Of a stretch of 64,000 bases of DNA, positions 51,881 through 60,546 are shown piece by piece. The translations under genes were made by a program, and so were the position numbers. A model generated the notes under the pieces. It was not told the origin of the DNA. It saw only the letters and a list, made by a program, of their open reading frames with translations, and ran no database searches. Origin of the DNA: a virus; IMG/VR virus record IMGVR_UViG_3300031857_000065, positions 34,476 to 98,475 of that record. One strand, written 5' to 3'. Each line of letters opens with the position of its first letter. Within the stretch, counting starts at the first letter, position 1.

Positions 51881-52564
51881 TTACCGTCCTAGTTGACTCC
51901 CTACAACAACTCCAGCCGCAAGTGCCACAACACCGACAACAGTTCTACTTGGCTTTGGTATTAATCCAAAGAAAAACTTATTAGGGTTAGAAGGAGCTTT
52001 TGGTAAAGATGATAAAACGGTCTGCAGGCTGTCTCCCCGCATCGTCGATAATGTTAACGCTTGATTTAACGCCAATACTTGAGTTGACTGAGCCTGAATA
52101 ACTTGTTTTTGGTCATCAACAATTGCTTCCGTAGTTACTACTTGTTCTTTTAAATTTGTAATTACGGTATCTTGTGTGGCAACAACGACTATTAGGTTAG
52201 AATCTGCCTTAGCCGCTTCAATTCTGTTTTCAAGTTGAGCAAGTTGTCGAACTTGTGCTACTTTTTGTTGTTCTCTAAACGAAATACTAATAGTTAATTT
52301 TTTAATCTTATCATCTTGACGTTTTGCACTATCTACTAGCTGTGTGACTTCACGTTGTAGTGAGTCCGCATATACTGTTGTCTTTTTTGCATTTTCTTGT
52401 AGCGTTTTGTATTCTACTAAAAATGAATCCAGTTCAGTTTTACCATTACAATTACCAACAGAAAATGCAACAACTATTAAAATCACGGCGACAGCAATTT
52501 GGCTTATTTGTGTTAATTGACCAAACGCTTTACCAAATTTAATTACTTCATTTAATATCTTCAT
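51881..52564 (-). CDS. Membrane-anchored coiled-coil protein, possible i-spanin
   Basis: 227 aa from the ATG at 52564, with GGAGA about eight bases upstream; the longer frame to 52594 would begin with TTG. Residues ~22-38 (ISQIAVAVILIVVAFSVG) are a transmembrane helix, followed by ~150 residues of Gln/Lys-rich coiled coil (DSLQREVTQLVDSAKRQDDK and similar). The C-terminus is hydrophobic and Gly-rich (VVGVVALAAGVVVGSQLG). A type II anchor plus periplasmic coiled coil is the layout of Rz-like inner-membrane spanins; the hydrophobic C-terminus is unusual for that role. No o-spanin lipoprotein was seen next to it. Confidence 0.45.
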   Translation of the reverse strand: MKILNEVIKFGKAFGQLTQISQIAVAVILIVVAFSVGNCNGKTELDSFLVEYKTLQENAKKTTVYADSLQREVTQLVDSAKRQDDKIKKLTISISFREQQKVAQVRQLAQLENRIEAAKADSNLIVVVATQDTVITNLKEQVVTTEAIVDDQKQVIQAQSTQVLALNQALTLSTMRGDSLQTVLSSLPKAPSNPNKFFFGLIPKPSRTVVGVVALAAGVVVGSQLGR

Positions 52565-53144
52565 CGGTGAAATCTCCGGCTTCAGCTTTTTCAATACTCT
52601 TTTTGAGAATTGTAATATCTTGTTCTAAATCAGAACGTATTTTATTTAAATCAACGTCCCACTTTTCCACCATCAATACTTTCTTTTCGTGGTCATCAAA
52701 ATGCATAACCTCTGGAGCAGAAAGATTTTCTTTGATGTGTTCTAATCTTTGCAATGTGTCTTTCATTTCTGCTATAAAATTAGCTCGCATTAAGGACTGT
52801 TCGTATTCTTCCCATTTACCTTGTTTACGAATTTCCATTTCTTCTTTAATATTACAGTCAAAACAGTGTCCACGAATGCGCCAAAATTTAACATCTAAAC
52901 GATGATTAAGTGCTTTACTACATTTTGGACACCACCACGGAGTTTTTGCAGCATCTAGTTTTGTAACCTTCTGTTTAATACCATTTTTCATTGTCCATTT
53001 TGTACCGTCACGGGCTTCCCAAACATCACCCTCTTGATGTTTTTCTTCTAATTCAGGTCGCCACCCGACAACAATGCGTTCATCGTTTTTTTTCATAACT
53101 TCATTTATTTTTCTTCGAACATCATTTATTGCGTCGTGATTCAT
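52548..53144 (-). CDS. Zinc-ribbon coiled-coil protein next to the terminase
   Basis: 198 aa from the ATG at 53144 (SD GAGGTG). The middle holds a treble-clef or zinc-ribbon: TPWWCPKCSKALNHRLDVKF then WRIRGHCFDCNIKEEME (C-x-x-C, 20-odd residues, C-x-x-C). VWEARDGTKWTMKNGIKQKV precedes it. The C-terminal ~90 residues are helical. Genes of this kind neighbour terminase genes in marine T4-like phages. It may bind DNA or RNA and could act as a terminase accessory; unproven. Confidence 0.6.
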   Translation of the reverse strand: MNHDAINDVRRKINEVMKKNDERIVVGWRPELEEKHQEGDVWEARDGTKWTMKNGIKQKVTKLDAAKTPWWCPKCSKALNHRLDVKFWRIRGHCFDCNIKEEMEIRKQGKWEEYEQSLMRANFIAEMKDTLQRLEHIKENLSAPEVMHFDDHEKKVLMVEKWDVDLNKIRSDLEQDITILKKSIEKAEAGDFTDEDIK

Positions 53145-53180
53145 AACCACCTCATTTCGAGAGTACTAATATACATAGTC

Positions 53181-53189
53181 TATAAATTT
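53181..53189 (-). promoter_or_regulatory. Possible promoter element (AAATTTATA) of the terminase unit
   Basis: Minus-strand AAATTTATA, one mismatch to the recurring motif, 37 bases upstream of the zinc-ribbon gene in a 48-base gap. Confidence 0.35.
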
Positions 53190-53192
53190 ATC

Positions 53193-55760
53193 TTACTTTT
53201 TCTTTTTACTTCTTGCGATTGCTTGACGAACCAATTTTTCTGCTTGTTTACGCATTGGGTCAGTTAGATCATATCCTAATGCGGTTGCAACATAAATTTC
53301 ACGACCGGTCTTTGGATTTTTTATGCGTTGACGTAACACATCTCGAGCGCTTTGCATTTGCTGTGCATCTGGTTTCTTTGGTGCCGTCTTTTTTGGTGTT
53401 GTCTTTTTAGCTACCTTTTTAGCTTTTCTTTTCTTACCACTATCACCATATTGTGCAGTTAATTGACGAGCCTCTTCCGATTCCGTCGTTGTTTTGACAA
53501 TTTTCTTAAATATTTCAGGATTAAATCTACCATATACTTTTGTAAAGATTTCCTTTTTAGCCCGTTCAGTAATTCTCGGGTCGCCCATTACTTGGCGAAG
53601 TTGAGTACCACTAATGTTCTTACCATCTACTGACAATTGAAATTCTGGTGCTACAATAAAGTACCCACGGTCAGCAAACCCTTCTGTTGATTTTCCATCT
53701 TCATATGGTCTAAAGTATTTACCTTTTGAACCCAATCGTTCTGCATCCTTCTGACTGACAGCGGTAACGTAAGTTGTGTTCGGTGGTAATTTTTCTAATA
53801 CTTCCGTTGGAGCATATGGATTTGCTACTTGGACGACATGATCTTCTGGAACATCAAACATTGTTGTGATAATTTTGTGTTTTTCGTCAAACCCAAACGG
53901 AGAACGAACTGGGTCTGTAACATCTGATGAGGCAATATATACGTTGTCCTTACCAAATTTCTTTACCAATGCCTCATAAACACTATAATGTCCAGCGTGA
54001 AATGGTTGGAATCGTCCAGCAAAGATAGCTACAGTACGTTTTGGTCCTCGTGCTTGTGTCTTATTTGCTACAGTTGGTTGTGCCGCAGGAGATGCTTTAC
54101 GTTCTGCTGCCTTTTCTGGTGATTCTGCTGGTTCGACTATTTCGGCTTTTCCAGCAGCAAACTTCAAGGTACCTAAAATTTGGTTAACTGGGGCAAATGT
54201 GCCTGTAAATTTATAAGGTTTACCGTTATAGACGAACACCATACCTTCTGATGGAACGATGTTATCTACCCCTAACGCCTGTAGTCGTTCTACTTGCTGT
54301 TGAAGTTTAGCTAATTTGTTCTGGTCATCGGTGTTTTGAAGTTCTCGGATAGTATCTAACACTTCTTTCTTTAATTGAGCAGCTAGTTGTGGATTATTAG
54401 AACCCAAGAAGTCCGTGACTCGACGCATTGCATCCGTACCTACTTGCAAGAAGGTACGTTCTAATGGTTGTGCTGCCTTACGTTGGAGACTTGGAACGTG
54501 TTCACTTTCAAATTCTTTGACTTTCTTTTTCAGTTCTTTATCTTCAATATCTTTTGGGCCAAACTTCTTGATACCCATTGCCCAACGACCAATTAATCCT
54601 TCTCGCTGTTCATCGGTTAAATCCCACCCCATTGCATCAATTTCACGACCCCACCATTCACGCTTGTACTCTTCAACAGTAGAATCGTCATCTAATCTAT
54701 ACTCATTTTGCAATCGCTGAATACGACGAATATACTCTTGCATCTTTTTCTTGTTGCGAGAGGTATCTGTATCACTAAATGTAATGGTTTTTGGACCAGA
54801 GATACCGAATGTTTTTTGCTTACTCGCATTTGCCTTCACTAATGCATCGTGTACGGCCTTTGCATCATCTTGTGAACGACCAATCTCTTCCCCCGATTCG
54901 TCATATTCAATAGTTCCGTGAAATACCAATACTGATTTATCGTATGGTATAACGTTTTTTGTATCTGGAAAAATGATTTCCACATTCATAAACTTACTAC
55001 CGTTACCAAAAATAGCGTCACGTTGTTCAGGTGGCATTTTAGCAACTGCATCTCGTAAATCTTCTGCGGCTCCAGTAAAAGCTCGTTCAATATTGCCTCT
55101 ACCCGCAAACATATTTCGGATACCAGCTACATCTAATGCATTTTGACCACGGTTCTTAACTTGTCCTTTGTTACGAGCAAACCGAATTTCCCCGTCACGA
55201 ATAGTAAATGCAATATTTTGACCATCTAATTTTTCGGTAACGGGAGCTTCTGCGTCTAATGCCCCCACCAATCCACGATGAATCATTTCTTTTACTTGGG
55301 CAAACGTCAACGAGTCATCTTCGTATGGATGTGCCATATGACCAGCGGCACCACCTTCCACAATCATACGAAATACTTCATTAACTTTATCTCTACCGTG
55401 ATCTTTTTTAGTTAAACGTGCGTTACCGTTATGTGGACCGTTTGGATGATGGACATCGTGATTTTTCATTTTAGTTTTTCCATGTTTTGCGACAGCTTTA
55501 CGTCTGTCTCTGTTACGAGCAACACGATCATCTTGTGTCTTTTTTAGATATTGACGTACTTTTTCTCTATTTTTTTTATTATATCGACGCATACGGGTTG
55601 TACTAGAATCAGCTTCAATTAAATCATCATCATTGCGCTGTTCTACACCAGATTCATCGTCCACATATTTTAATGTAAGTGATTTTTTTAAAGTATCTAC
55701 AGGATGTTTGTGTTTACCTGTAAATTTAGGAATTGTATAATCTAGTACGTTTTCTTCCAT
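53193..55760 (-). CDS. Ligase-like nucleotidyltransferase / cytidylyltransferase (NMNAT-like) fusion
   Basis: 855 aa. Residues 1-~135 are basic and helical. About 140-545 resembles a covalent nucleotidyltransferase (RNA/DNA ligase type): VTEKLDGQN (motif I K-x-D-G, near 177), FMNVEIIFPD, SEGMVFVYNGKPYKFTG (motifs IV-V). About 570-740 is a HIGH-superfamily adenylyl/cytidylyltransferase: VAIFAGRFQPFHAGHYS (near 580) and ISGTQLRQVMGD. The final ~110 residues are Lys-rich and end in a module (LRQRIKNPKTGREIYVATAL) shared with the HAD/Mom protein. The NMNAT-like part could make NAD, a cofactor for ADP-ribosylation or for ligation. Roles are inferred; the ligase motif set is incomplete by eye. Confidence 0.65.
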   Translation of the reverse strand: MEENVLDYTIPKFTGKHKHPVDTLKKSLTLKYVDDESGVEQRNDDDLIEADSSTTRMRRYNKKNREKVRQYLKKTQDDRVARNRDRRKAVAKHGKTKMKNHDVHHPNGPHNGNARLTKKDHGRDKVNEVFRMIVEGGAAGHMAHPYEDDSLTFAQVKEMIHRGLVGALDAEAPVTEKLDGQNIAFTIRDGEIRFARNKGQVKNRGQNALDVAGIRNMFAGRGNIERAFTGAAEDLRDAVAKMPPEQRDAIFGNGSKFMNVEIIFPDTKNVIPYDKSVLVFHGTIEYDESGEEIGRSQDDAKAVHDALVKANASKQKTFGISGPKTITFSDTDTSRNKKKMQEYIRRIQRLQNEYRLDDDSTVEEYKREWWGREIDAMGWDLTDEQREGLIGRWAMGIKKFGPKDIEDKELKKKVKEFESEHVPSLQRKAAQPLERTFLQVGTDAMRRVTDFLGSNNPQLAAQLKKEVLDTIRELQNTDDQNKLAKLQQQVERLQALGVDNIVPSEGMVFVYNGKPYKFTGTFAPVNQILGTLKFAAGKAEIVEPAESPEKAAERKASPAAQPTVANKTQARGPKRTVAIFAGRFQPFHAGHYSVYEALVKKFGKDNVYIASSDVTDPVRSPFGFDEKHKIITTMFDVPEDHVVQVANPYAPTEVLEKLPPNTTYVTAVSQKDAERLGSKGKYFRPYEDGKSTEGFADRGYFIVAPEFQLSVDGKNISGTQLRQVMGDPRITERAKKEIFTKVYGRFNPEIFKKIVKTTTESEEARQLTAQYGDSGKKRKAKKVAKKTTPKKTAPKKPDAQQMQSARDVLRQRIKNPKTGREIYVATALGYDLTDPMRKQAEKLVRQAIARSKKKK

Positions 55761-55798
55761 AATATTCTACTAAAAGTTGTTGTGTAGTTATAACAATT

Positions 55799-57907
55799 TT
55801 ATGTACATAAAAACTGACTTCCACCACAGTCTACATAATCCACGCATGCTAATACATAGGTTCCAAACGAACAATAATATAAATCTACCCCAAAACAGGC
55901 ATATGTGTCGTGTTGACACGAAGATGTCGGAGCAGGTGTAGGCGCAGGTGCTTCTGGTGATGGCGTTTCTGGTGATGGAGTTATTGGTGATGGTGTTTCA
56001 GGTGATGGCGTTTCTGGTGATGGAGTTATTGGTGATGGCGTTTCTGGTGATGGAGTTATTGGTGATGGCGTTTCTGGTGATGGAGTTATTGGTGAAGGAG
56101 TTATTGGCGAAGGAGTTATTGGCGATGGCGTATTTACACAAGAACCTCCACTACAAATTTGATCAGTTAAATCGCAATTTTGTACTGTGTAATTTGCTAC
56201 CGTAGAACAGTTAGCAAATTGATAAGTGGTACATCCTACTAAATATAAATCTTTACAATAAAGTGAACCTATACACCCAACTGAACATGCTACTGGCGAA
56301 GGCGTTACCGGCGAAGGCGTTACCGGCGAAGGCGTTACCGGCGAAGGCGTTACCGGCGAAGGCGTTACCGGCGAAGGCGTTACCGGCGAAGGCGTTACCG
56401 GCGAAGGCGTTACCGGCGAAGGCGTTACCGGCGAAGGCGTCACCGGCGAAGGTGTTGGTGATGGCGTTGGCGAAGGCGTCACTGGCGAAGGCGTTGGTGA
56501 TGGAGTTGGTGACGGCGTTACTGGCGATGGTGTTTTTGTTACAGATGGTGTTACTGTTCTAGTAATACTTGGCGTTCTAGTAATAGACGGTGTTACAGTT
56601 ATTGATGGCGTAATACTTGCTGTTTTAGTAATACTTGGCGTTCTAGTAATAGACGGTGTTGTGGTAACAGAAGGTGTAATACTTGGCGTTCTAGTAATAG
56701 ACGGCGTTGTGGTAACAGAAGGTGTAATACTTGGCGTTCTAGTAATAGACGGCGTTGTGGTAACAGAAGGTGTAATACTTGGCGTTCTAGTAATAGACGG
56801 CGTTGTGGTAACAGAAGGTGTAATACTTGGCGTTGTAGTAATAGACGGTGTTGTAGTAATACTTGGTGTAGTCGTAATAGATGGTGTAATACTTGCAGTT
56901 CTGGTAATAGATGGTGTTGTAGTAATAGATGGTGTTCTGGTAATACTTGGAGTTGTTGTAATGGATGGGGTTATACTTGGAGTTATAGTAATACTTGGGG
57001 TAGTGGTAATACTTGGAGTAATTGTAATTGATGGTGTAGTAGTTACTGATGGTGTAGTAGTGATACTTGGTGTTCTAGTAATAGAAGGCGTAGTAGTAAT
57101 ACTCGGTGTTTTAGTAATGGAAGGCGTTGTAGTTATAGAAGGCGTAATACTAGGTGTTGTGGTAATTGATGGCGTTGTAGTAATACTAGGTGTTGTGGTA
57201 ATTGATGGCGTTGTAGTAATACTAGGTGTTGTGGTAATAGATGGTGTAATACTTGGTGTAGTTGTGATAGACGGTGTAGTTGTGATAGATGGGGTAATAC
57301 TTGGGGTGGTAGTAATTGATGGCGTAGTGGTAATAGACGGTGTTGTGGTAATAGACGGTGTTGTGGTAATACTTGGAGTAATACTAATAGATGGAGTTCT
57401 AGTAATTGATGGCGTTGTAGTAATAGATGGTGTTCTGGTAATACTTGGAGTTGTTGTAATGGATGGGGTTATACTTGGAGTTATAGTAATACTTGGAGTA
57501 ATACTAATAGATGGAGTTCTAGTAATTGATGGCGTTGTAGTAATAGACGGCGTTTTAGTAACAGATGGTGTAGTAGTAATAGAAGGGGTAATACTTGGTG
57601 TTGTGGTAATAGATGGTGTTCTGGTAATACTTGGCGTTGTGGTAATAGATGGAGTAGGTGTAATTGATGGTGTTGTGGTAACACTAGGGGTAGATGTTAT
57701 TGATGGTGTTGGTGTAATAGTTGGTGTAACTGATCTTGATGGAGTAGTTGTTTGTGTTACAGTTGGTGTTATTGATGGAGTTTTTGTAAGTGATGGAGTT
57801 ATTGTTACACTAGGTGTTATTGATGGAGTTGGCGTAGGCGTTACTACCATCATAAATCCAAAACCACGGGCTGCTGCAGCACCGATATTGTTTACAATAG
57901 GAGTCAT
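55799..57907 (-). CDS. Mucin-like TPSIT-repeat virion protein C (702 aa)
   Basis: Head residues 1-20 (MTPIVNNIGAAAARGFGFMM) match the pattern of protein A. About 22-455 is TPSIT-x/TPSI repeat, then PSPVT repeats to ~540. A first Cys-rich domain follows (ACSVGCIGSLYCKDLYLVGC to CSGGSC, ~540-592), then PSPIT/PSPET repeats, then the terminal Cys-rich cap (SCQHDTYACFG... GGSQFLCT, ~660-702) almost identical to protein A's. The start is three bases from the upstream stop and has no clear SD, so it depends on coupling to the 874-aa gene. Probably a fibre stalk with disulphide-stabilised knobs. Confidence 0.8.
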   Translation of the reverse strand: MTPIVNNIGAAAARGFGFMMVVTPTPTPSITPSVTITPSLTKTPSITPTVTQTTTPSRSVTPTITPTPSITSTPSVTTTPSITPTPSITTTPSITRTPSITTTPSITPSITTTPSVTKTPSITTTPSITRTPSISITPSITITPSITPSITTTPSITRTPSITTTPSITRTPSISITPSITTTPSITTTPSITTTPSITTTPSITPSITTTPSITTTPSITPSITTTPSITTTPSITTTPSITTTPSITTTPSITPSITTTPSITKTPSITTTPSITRTPSITTTPSVTTTPSITITPSITTTPSITITPSITPSITTTPSITRTPSITTTPSITRTASITPSITTTPSITTTPSITTTPSITPSVTTTPSITRTPSITPSVTTTPSITRTPSITPSVTTTPSITRTPSITPSVTTTPSITRTPSITKTASITPSITVTPSITRTPSITRTVTPSVTKTPSPVTPSPTPSPTPSPVTPSPTPSPTPSPVTPSPVTPSPVTPSPVTPSPVTPSPVTPSPVTPSPVTPSPVTPSPVTPSPVACSVGCIGSLYCKDLYLVGCTTYQFANCSTVANYTVQNCDLTDQICSGGSCVNTPSPITPSPITPSPITPSPETPSPITPSPETPSPITPSPETPSPETPSPITPSPETPSPEAPAPTPAPTSSCQHDTYACFGVDLYYCSFGTYVLACVDYVDCGGSQFLCT
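56295..56444 (-). repeat. Perfect 15-bp tandem repeat (PSPVT-coding)
   Basis: Unit GGCGAAGGCGTTACC (plus strand) occurs nine times without a change from 56295 to 56429, and a tenth copy has one substitution. The sequence identity contrasts with the diverged codons of the neighbouring repeats and indicates recent expansion by slippage or unequal exchange. Confidence 0.95.
56527..57845 (-). repeat. TPSIT-coding tandem repeat array, ~1.3 kb
   Basis: Same 18/12-base unit structure as in proteins A and B. A longer unit of about 69 bases (PSVTTTPSITRTPSIT) is repeated four times at about 56640-56830. Confidence 0.9.
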
Positions 57908-57909
57908 AA

Positions 57910-60534
57910 TTACAAAAACATTACTTGTGATGCAAACACTGTAAACGTTGCATTTGCTGTTTTTATGATGGTGTAGGTGTAAATGTCTACAGCATTAGTG
58001 TTTCCCGACGAAGGAACTGCACCACCTTGCCATTTTGGTGTTATAACGTTTCCATCTATAGTGTGAGATGTTGGATAATATCCAGTACTACCGTTTGTTA
58101 CTAAAAACGCCAGTGTCAACGTTTGTCCAACTGCCATCAAAGTATTTAATGAAGTTGTAGAATCTCCTCTAAAATTCAAGGTCCAATTATTGGTAGAATT
58201 TAAAGTATAATATAACACCACCTGTTTAGCAATGTCGTAATTTATTGTACCCGTGGCTGCAGTATTTTGAATTTGTGCTTTTTCTAAAATAGCCTGCATT
58301 GCTGTTGTTCCAGTAACATCTAATCCACTTCCAGACACCGTAAGAGAACCCGTTATCAACGCAGATCCACTGTATGGAAATGCGTTTTCAGCAAATTCTG
58401 CATAGCTTGCGGTAACAGCATTACTTATGTTTCCTAAAAATGATCCACTAAACGAACCAGTTAAATTTTCTGTGACGTTTAGAAATGCTCGTACTAAAAT
58501 ATTAGATTGACTTGGTGGTGCGGAAATGAAAGATAATGTTGTACCAGATATACTATAGTCTATTGTTTCTGTATATGTTAAGCCATCAACTGACACTATA
58601 ATTGATGTAGAGTCATATGGCTTTGACAAAGCAAAATTATTTGTAATAGCATCACCAACAAATGTATCCGTTTCAATTGTAAATGGATAACTGCCACCAC
58701 TTCCAGATACAGCGTCTGAACCTACAAAGTATGTTGGCAATGATACTGTAGATATTCCTATAGAGTTGTTATTGATATCCAGATATTCTGCTTTAAACGT
58801 TACAAACTTATTTCTATAATTTACGTTAGGGATTAATGTATCAAATTCATCTGGACTAAAGAATGGTTCTGTTGCTGGTTTGATGGATACATTTGCTATA
58901 TCCCAAAATCCCCCATAAACTATAAATCGTAAAGCAAACGTTCCAACTTCCTTGGTTTTTGGAATAAAATTATATTCTAATGTTTCAAAATTTTGTCTTT
59001 GAAAAGTCTGCGATGGTGTTATTGTCGCTAATCTTTGACCTCTTGGATCTGTACCTAGTACTTTAGAACCAGACAATGGAATTAAATAAACTTCCATAGA
59101 ATAATCTGATTGATTTAGTGTAATTGAACCGGAAGTTCTGGATACAAACGCTTCAAACGATAAAGTATATTCTGTTTGTGGGAATAGTTGTAGAGAGGAT
59201 GAAGCACGAGTTCCAATAAAGTACGAAACATCATTTTCAAATGTAGTATTACTACTAGAAATTGGTGGATTGGCGTTTACAGAATCTAGTAAGTTTATAC
59301 AACATTGATTTAAAAAATTTGACGTTGTTATTAACGAAGAAGATAAATAATAATCTGGAACAGAATCCGGGTGATCGGTTTCTGGAAATTTTTGTAGTGA
59401 CATAGTAGCACTATACCAGTATGTGTCTATATCAATTTCTCTAAATTTTCCAACTTCTGCTATTTTACTGCCACTATCAACTGCTAATAATTCACTAACA
59501 TTTGAACGTACATCACCTAATACGACAAACTCACCTGGTTCTGTTGCTGGCTTATACGACAGTCGTATTTTGTTAATTTCACCTGATATAGTATTTAAGT
59601 TTACTAGTCGTATTTTAGCGAAGGATATTGCTTCTTTTGTTAAGAAAGTTTGTAATTGATTGTATTCAATATTTAAACTACTTGTCAAGTTTACATTATT
59701 TGATTTATTAATTGCAGTGGAATATTGACCACTACTACTAATAAATCCACTTAATATTAAATTATTTTTATCCGTGTATATCAACGAACCTTCTGACTCA
59801 GCGAAACTTCTATTATATATTCGAGTTATTGGTAGATTTATACTAGCAGTTTCTGCACCATTAGGTCCATCGTATTTTATTGACCCAGTAACAACTCCGC
59901 CTAAATAATCAGAAAAAAATCTAGTACTAGTATCCGGTCCATTTATTTTTAACAAATATCCGTTTGGAAACACACTAAAATATTTAGGTGAGATTTGTAA
60001 ATCAACTTGTTCTTGTGCGGATTGAGTAAAAGCAGAAGAACTTGGTGCAAGATAAAATTTTTCCTCTACTATAAGTTCAGGCGAACGTAAAAATCTTATA
60101 GGTGTTCTATTTTCTACTAAAGGTGAAATTACTACATCAGAAATCCATCGAACATTAAATTTATCAGACCATTCAGATGGAATAGGTTTTCCATCGATAT
60201 AGGTATCGGCACATCCTAATATAACAATCTTCCCAGGTCCAATAGGCGTATCTGAATAAATTTCTACTTGAATTAATCGTGAATTACCTTCAACAAACGA
60301 TTGAACCGGTACGCTGTATACTGTATCTCCATCTGAATTTAATATTTCTACTAAAATTTTAGAATTTGGTCGCAGAACACCGGCGCCCGCAATGAGAAAC
60401 GCATTGCGGCCGCCGTAGAAATATCCATCAAATTGTGATATTTTAAAGTATTCTGATCGAGTCCCTTTATCTTCAATTAATACATTATATTTAATAAGAT
60501 TAAGGGGTTGTATCGATTTTCGTGTACGCGCCAT
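57910..60534 (-). CDS. Large virion protein with C-terminal capping-like domain (874 aa)
   Basis: Starts MARTRKSIQPLNLIKYNVLI after GGGGA. The first ~740 residues are a string of beta domains (for example RFLRSPELIVEEKFYLAPSS and the Ser-rich YSMEVYLIPLSGS region), without signal or membrane segments. A fibre-like AVTASYAEFAENAFPYSGSA stretch precedes the last ~130 residues, which are paralogous to the protein at 15305-15820. Probably a baseplate or neck-associated fibre base, with protein C as its distal partner. No specific family is recognised for the N-terminal part. Confidence 0.6.
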   Translation of the reverse strand: MARTRKSIQPLNLIKYNVLIEDKGTRSEYFKISQFDGYFYGGRNAFLIAGAGVLRPNSKILVEILNSDGDTVYSVPVQSFVEGNSRLIQVEIYSDTPIGPGKIVILGCADTYIDGKPIPSEWSDKFNVRWISDVVISPLVENRTPIRFLRSPELIVEEKFYLAPSSSAFTQSAQEQVDLQISPKYFSVFPNGYLLKINGPDTSTRFFSDYLGGVVTGSIKYDGPNGAETASINLPITRIYNRSFAESEGSLIYTDKNNLILSGFISSSGQYSTAINKSNNVNLTSSLNIEYNQLQTFLTKEAISFAKIRLVNLNTISGEINKIRLSYKPATEPGEFVVLGDVRSNVSELLAVDSGSKIAEVGKFREIDIDTYWYSATMSLQKFPETDHPDSVPDYYLSSSLITTSNFLNQCCINLLDSVNANPPISSSNTTFENDVSYFIGTRASSSLQLFPQTEYTLSFEAFVSRTSGSITLNQSDYSMEVYLIPLSGSKVLGTDPRGQRLATITPSQTFQRQNFETLEYNFIPKTKEVGTFALRFIVYGGFWDIANVSIKPATEPFFSPDEFDTLIPNVNYRNKFVTFKAEYLDINNNSIGISTVSLPTYFVGSDAVSGSGGSYPFTIETDTFVGDAITNNFALSKPYDSTSIIVSVDGLTYTETIDYSISGTTLSFISAPPSQSNILVRAFLNVTENLTGSFSGSFLGNISNAVTASYAEFAENAFPYSGSALITGSLTVSGSGLDVTGTTAMQAILEKAQIQNTAATGTINYDIAKQVVLYYTLNSTNNWTLNFRGDSTTSLNTLMAVGQTLTLAFLVTNGSTGYYPTSHTIDGNVITPKWQGGAVPSSGNTNAVDIYTYTIIKTANATFTVFASQVMFL

Positions 60535-60546
60535 TCATATCCCCAA

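Noticed and set aside
56661-57944. Plus-strand frame of 427 codons opposite protein C
   Set aside because: A mirror of the TPSIT array; it crosses the start of the minus-strand gene and the coupled junction with the 874-aa gene.
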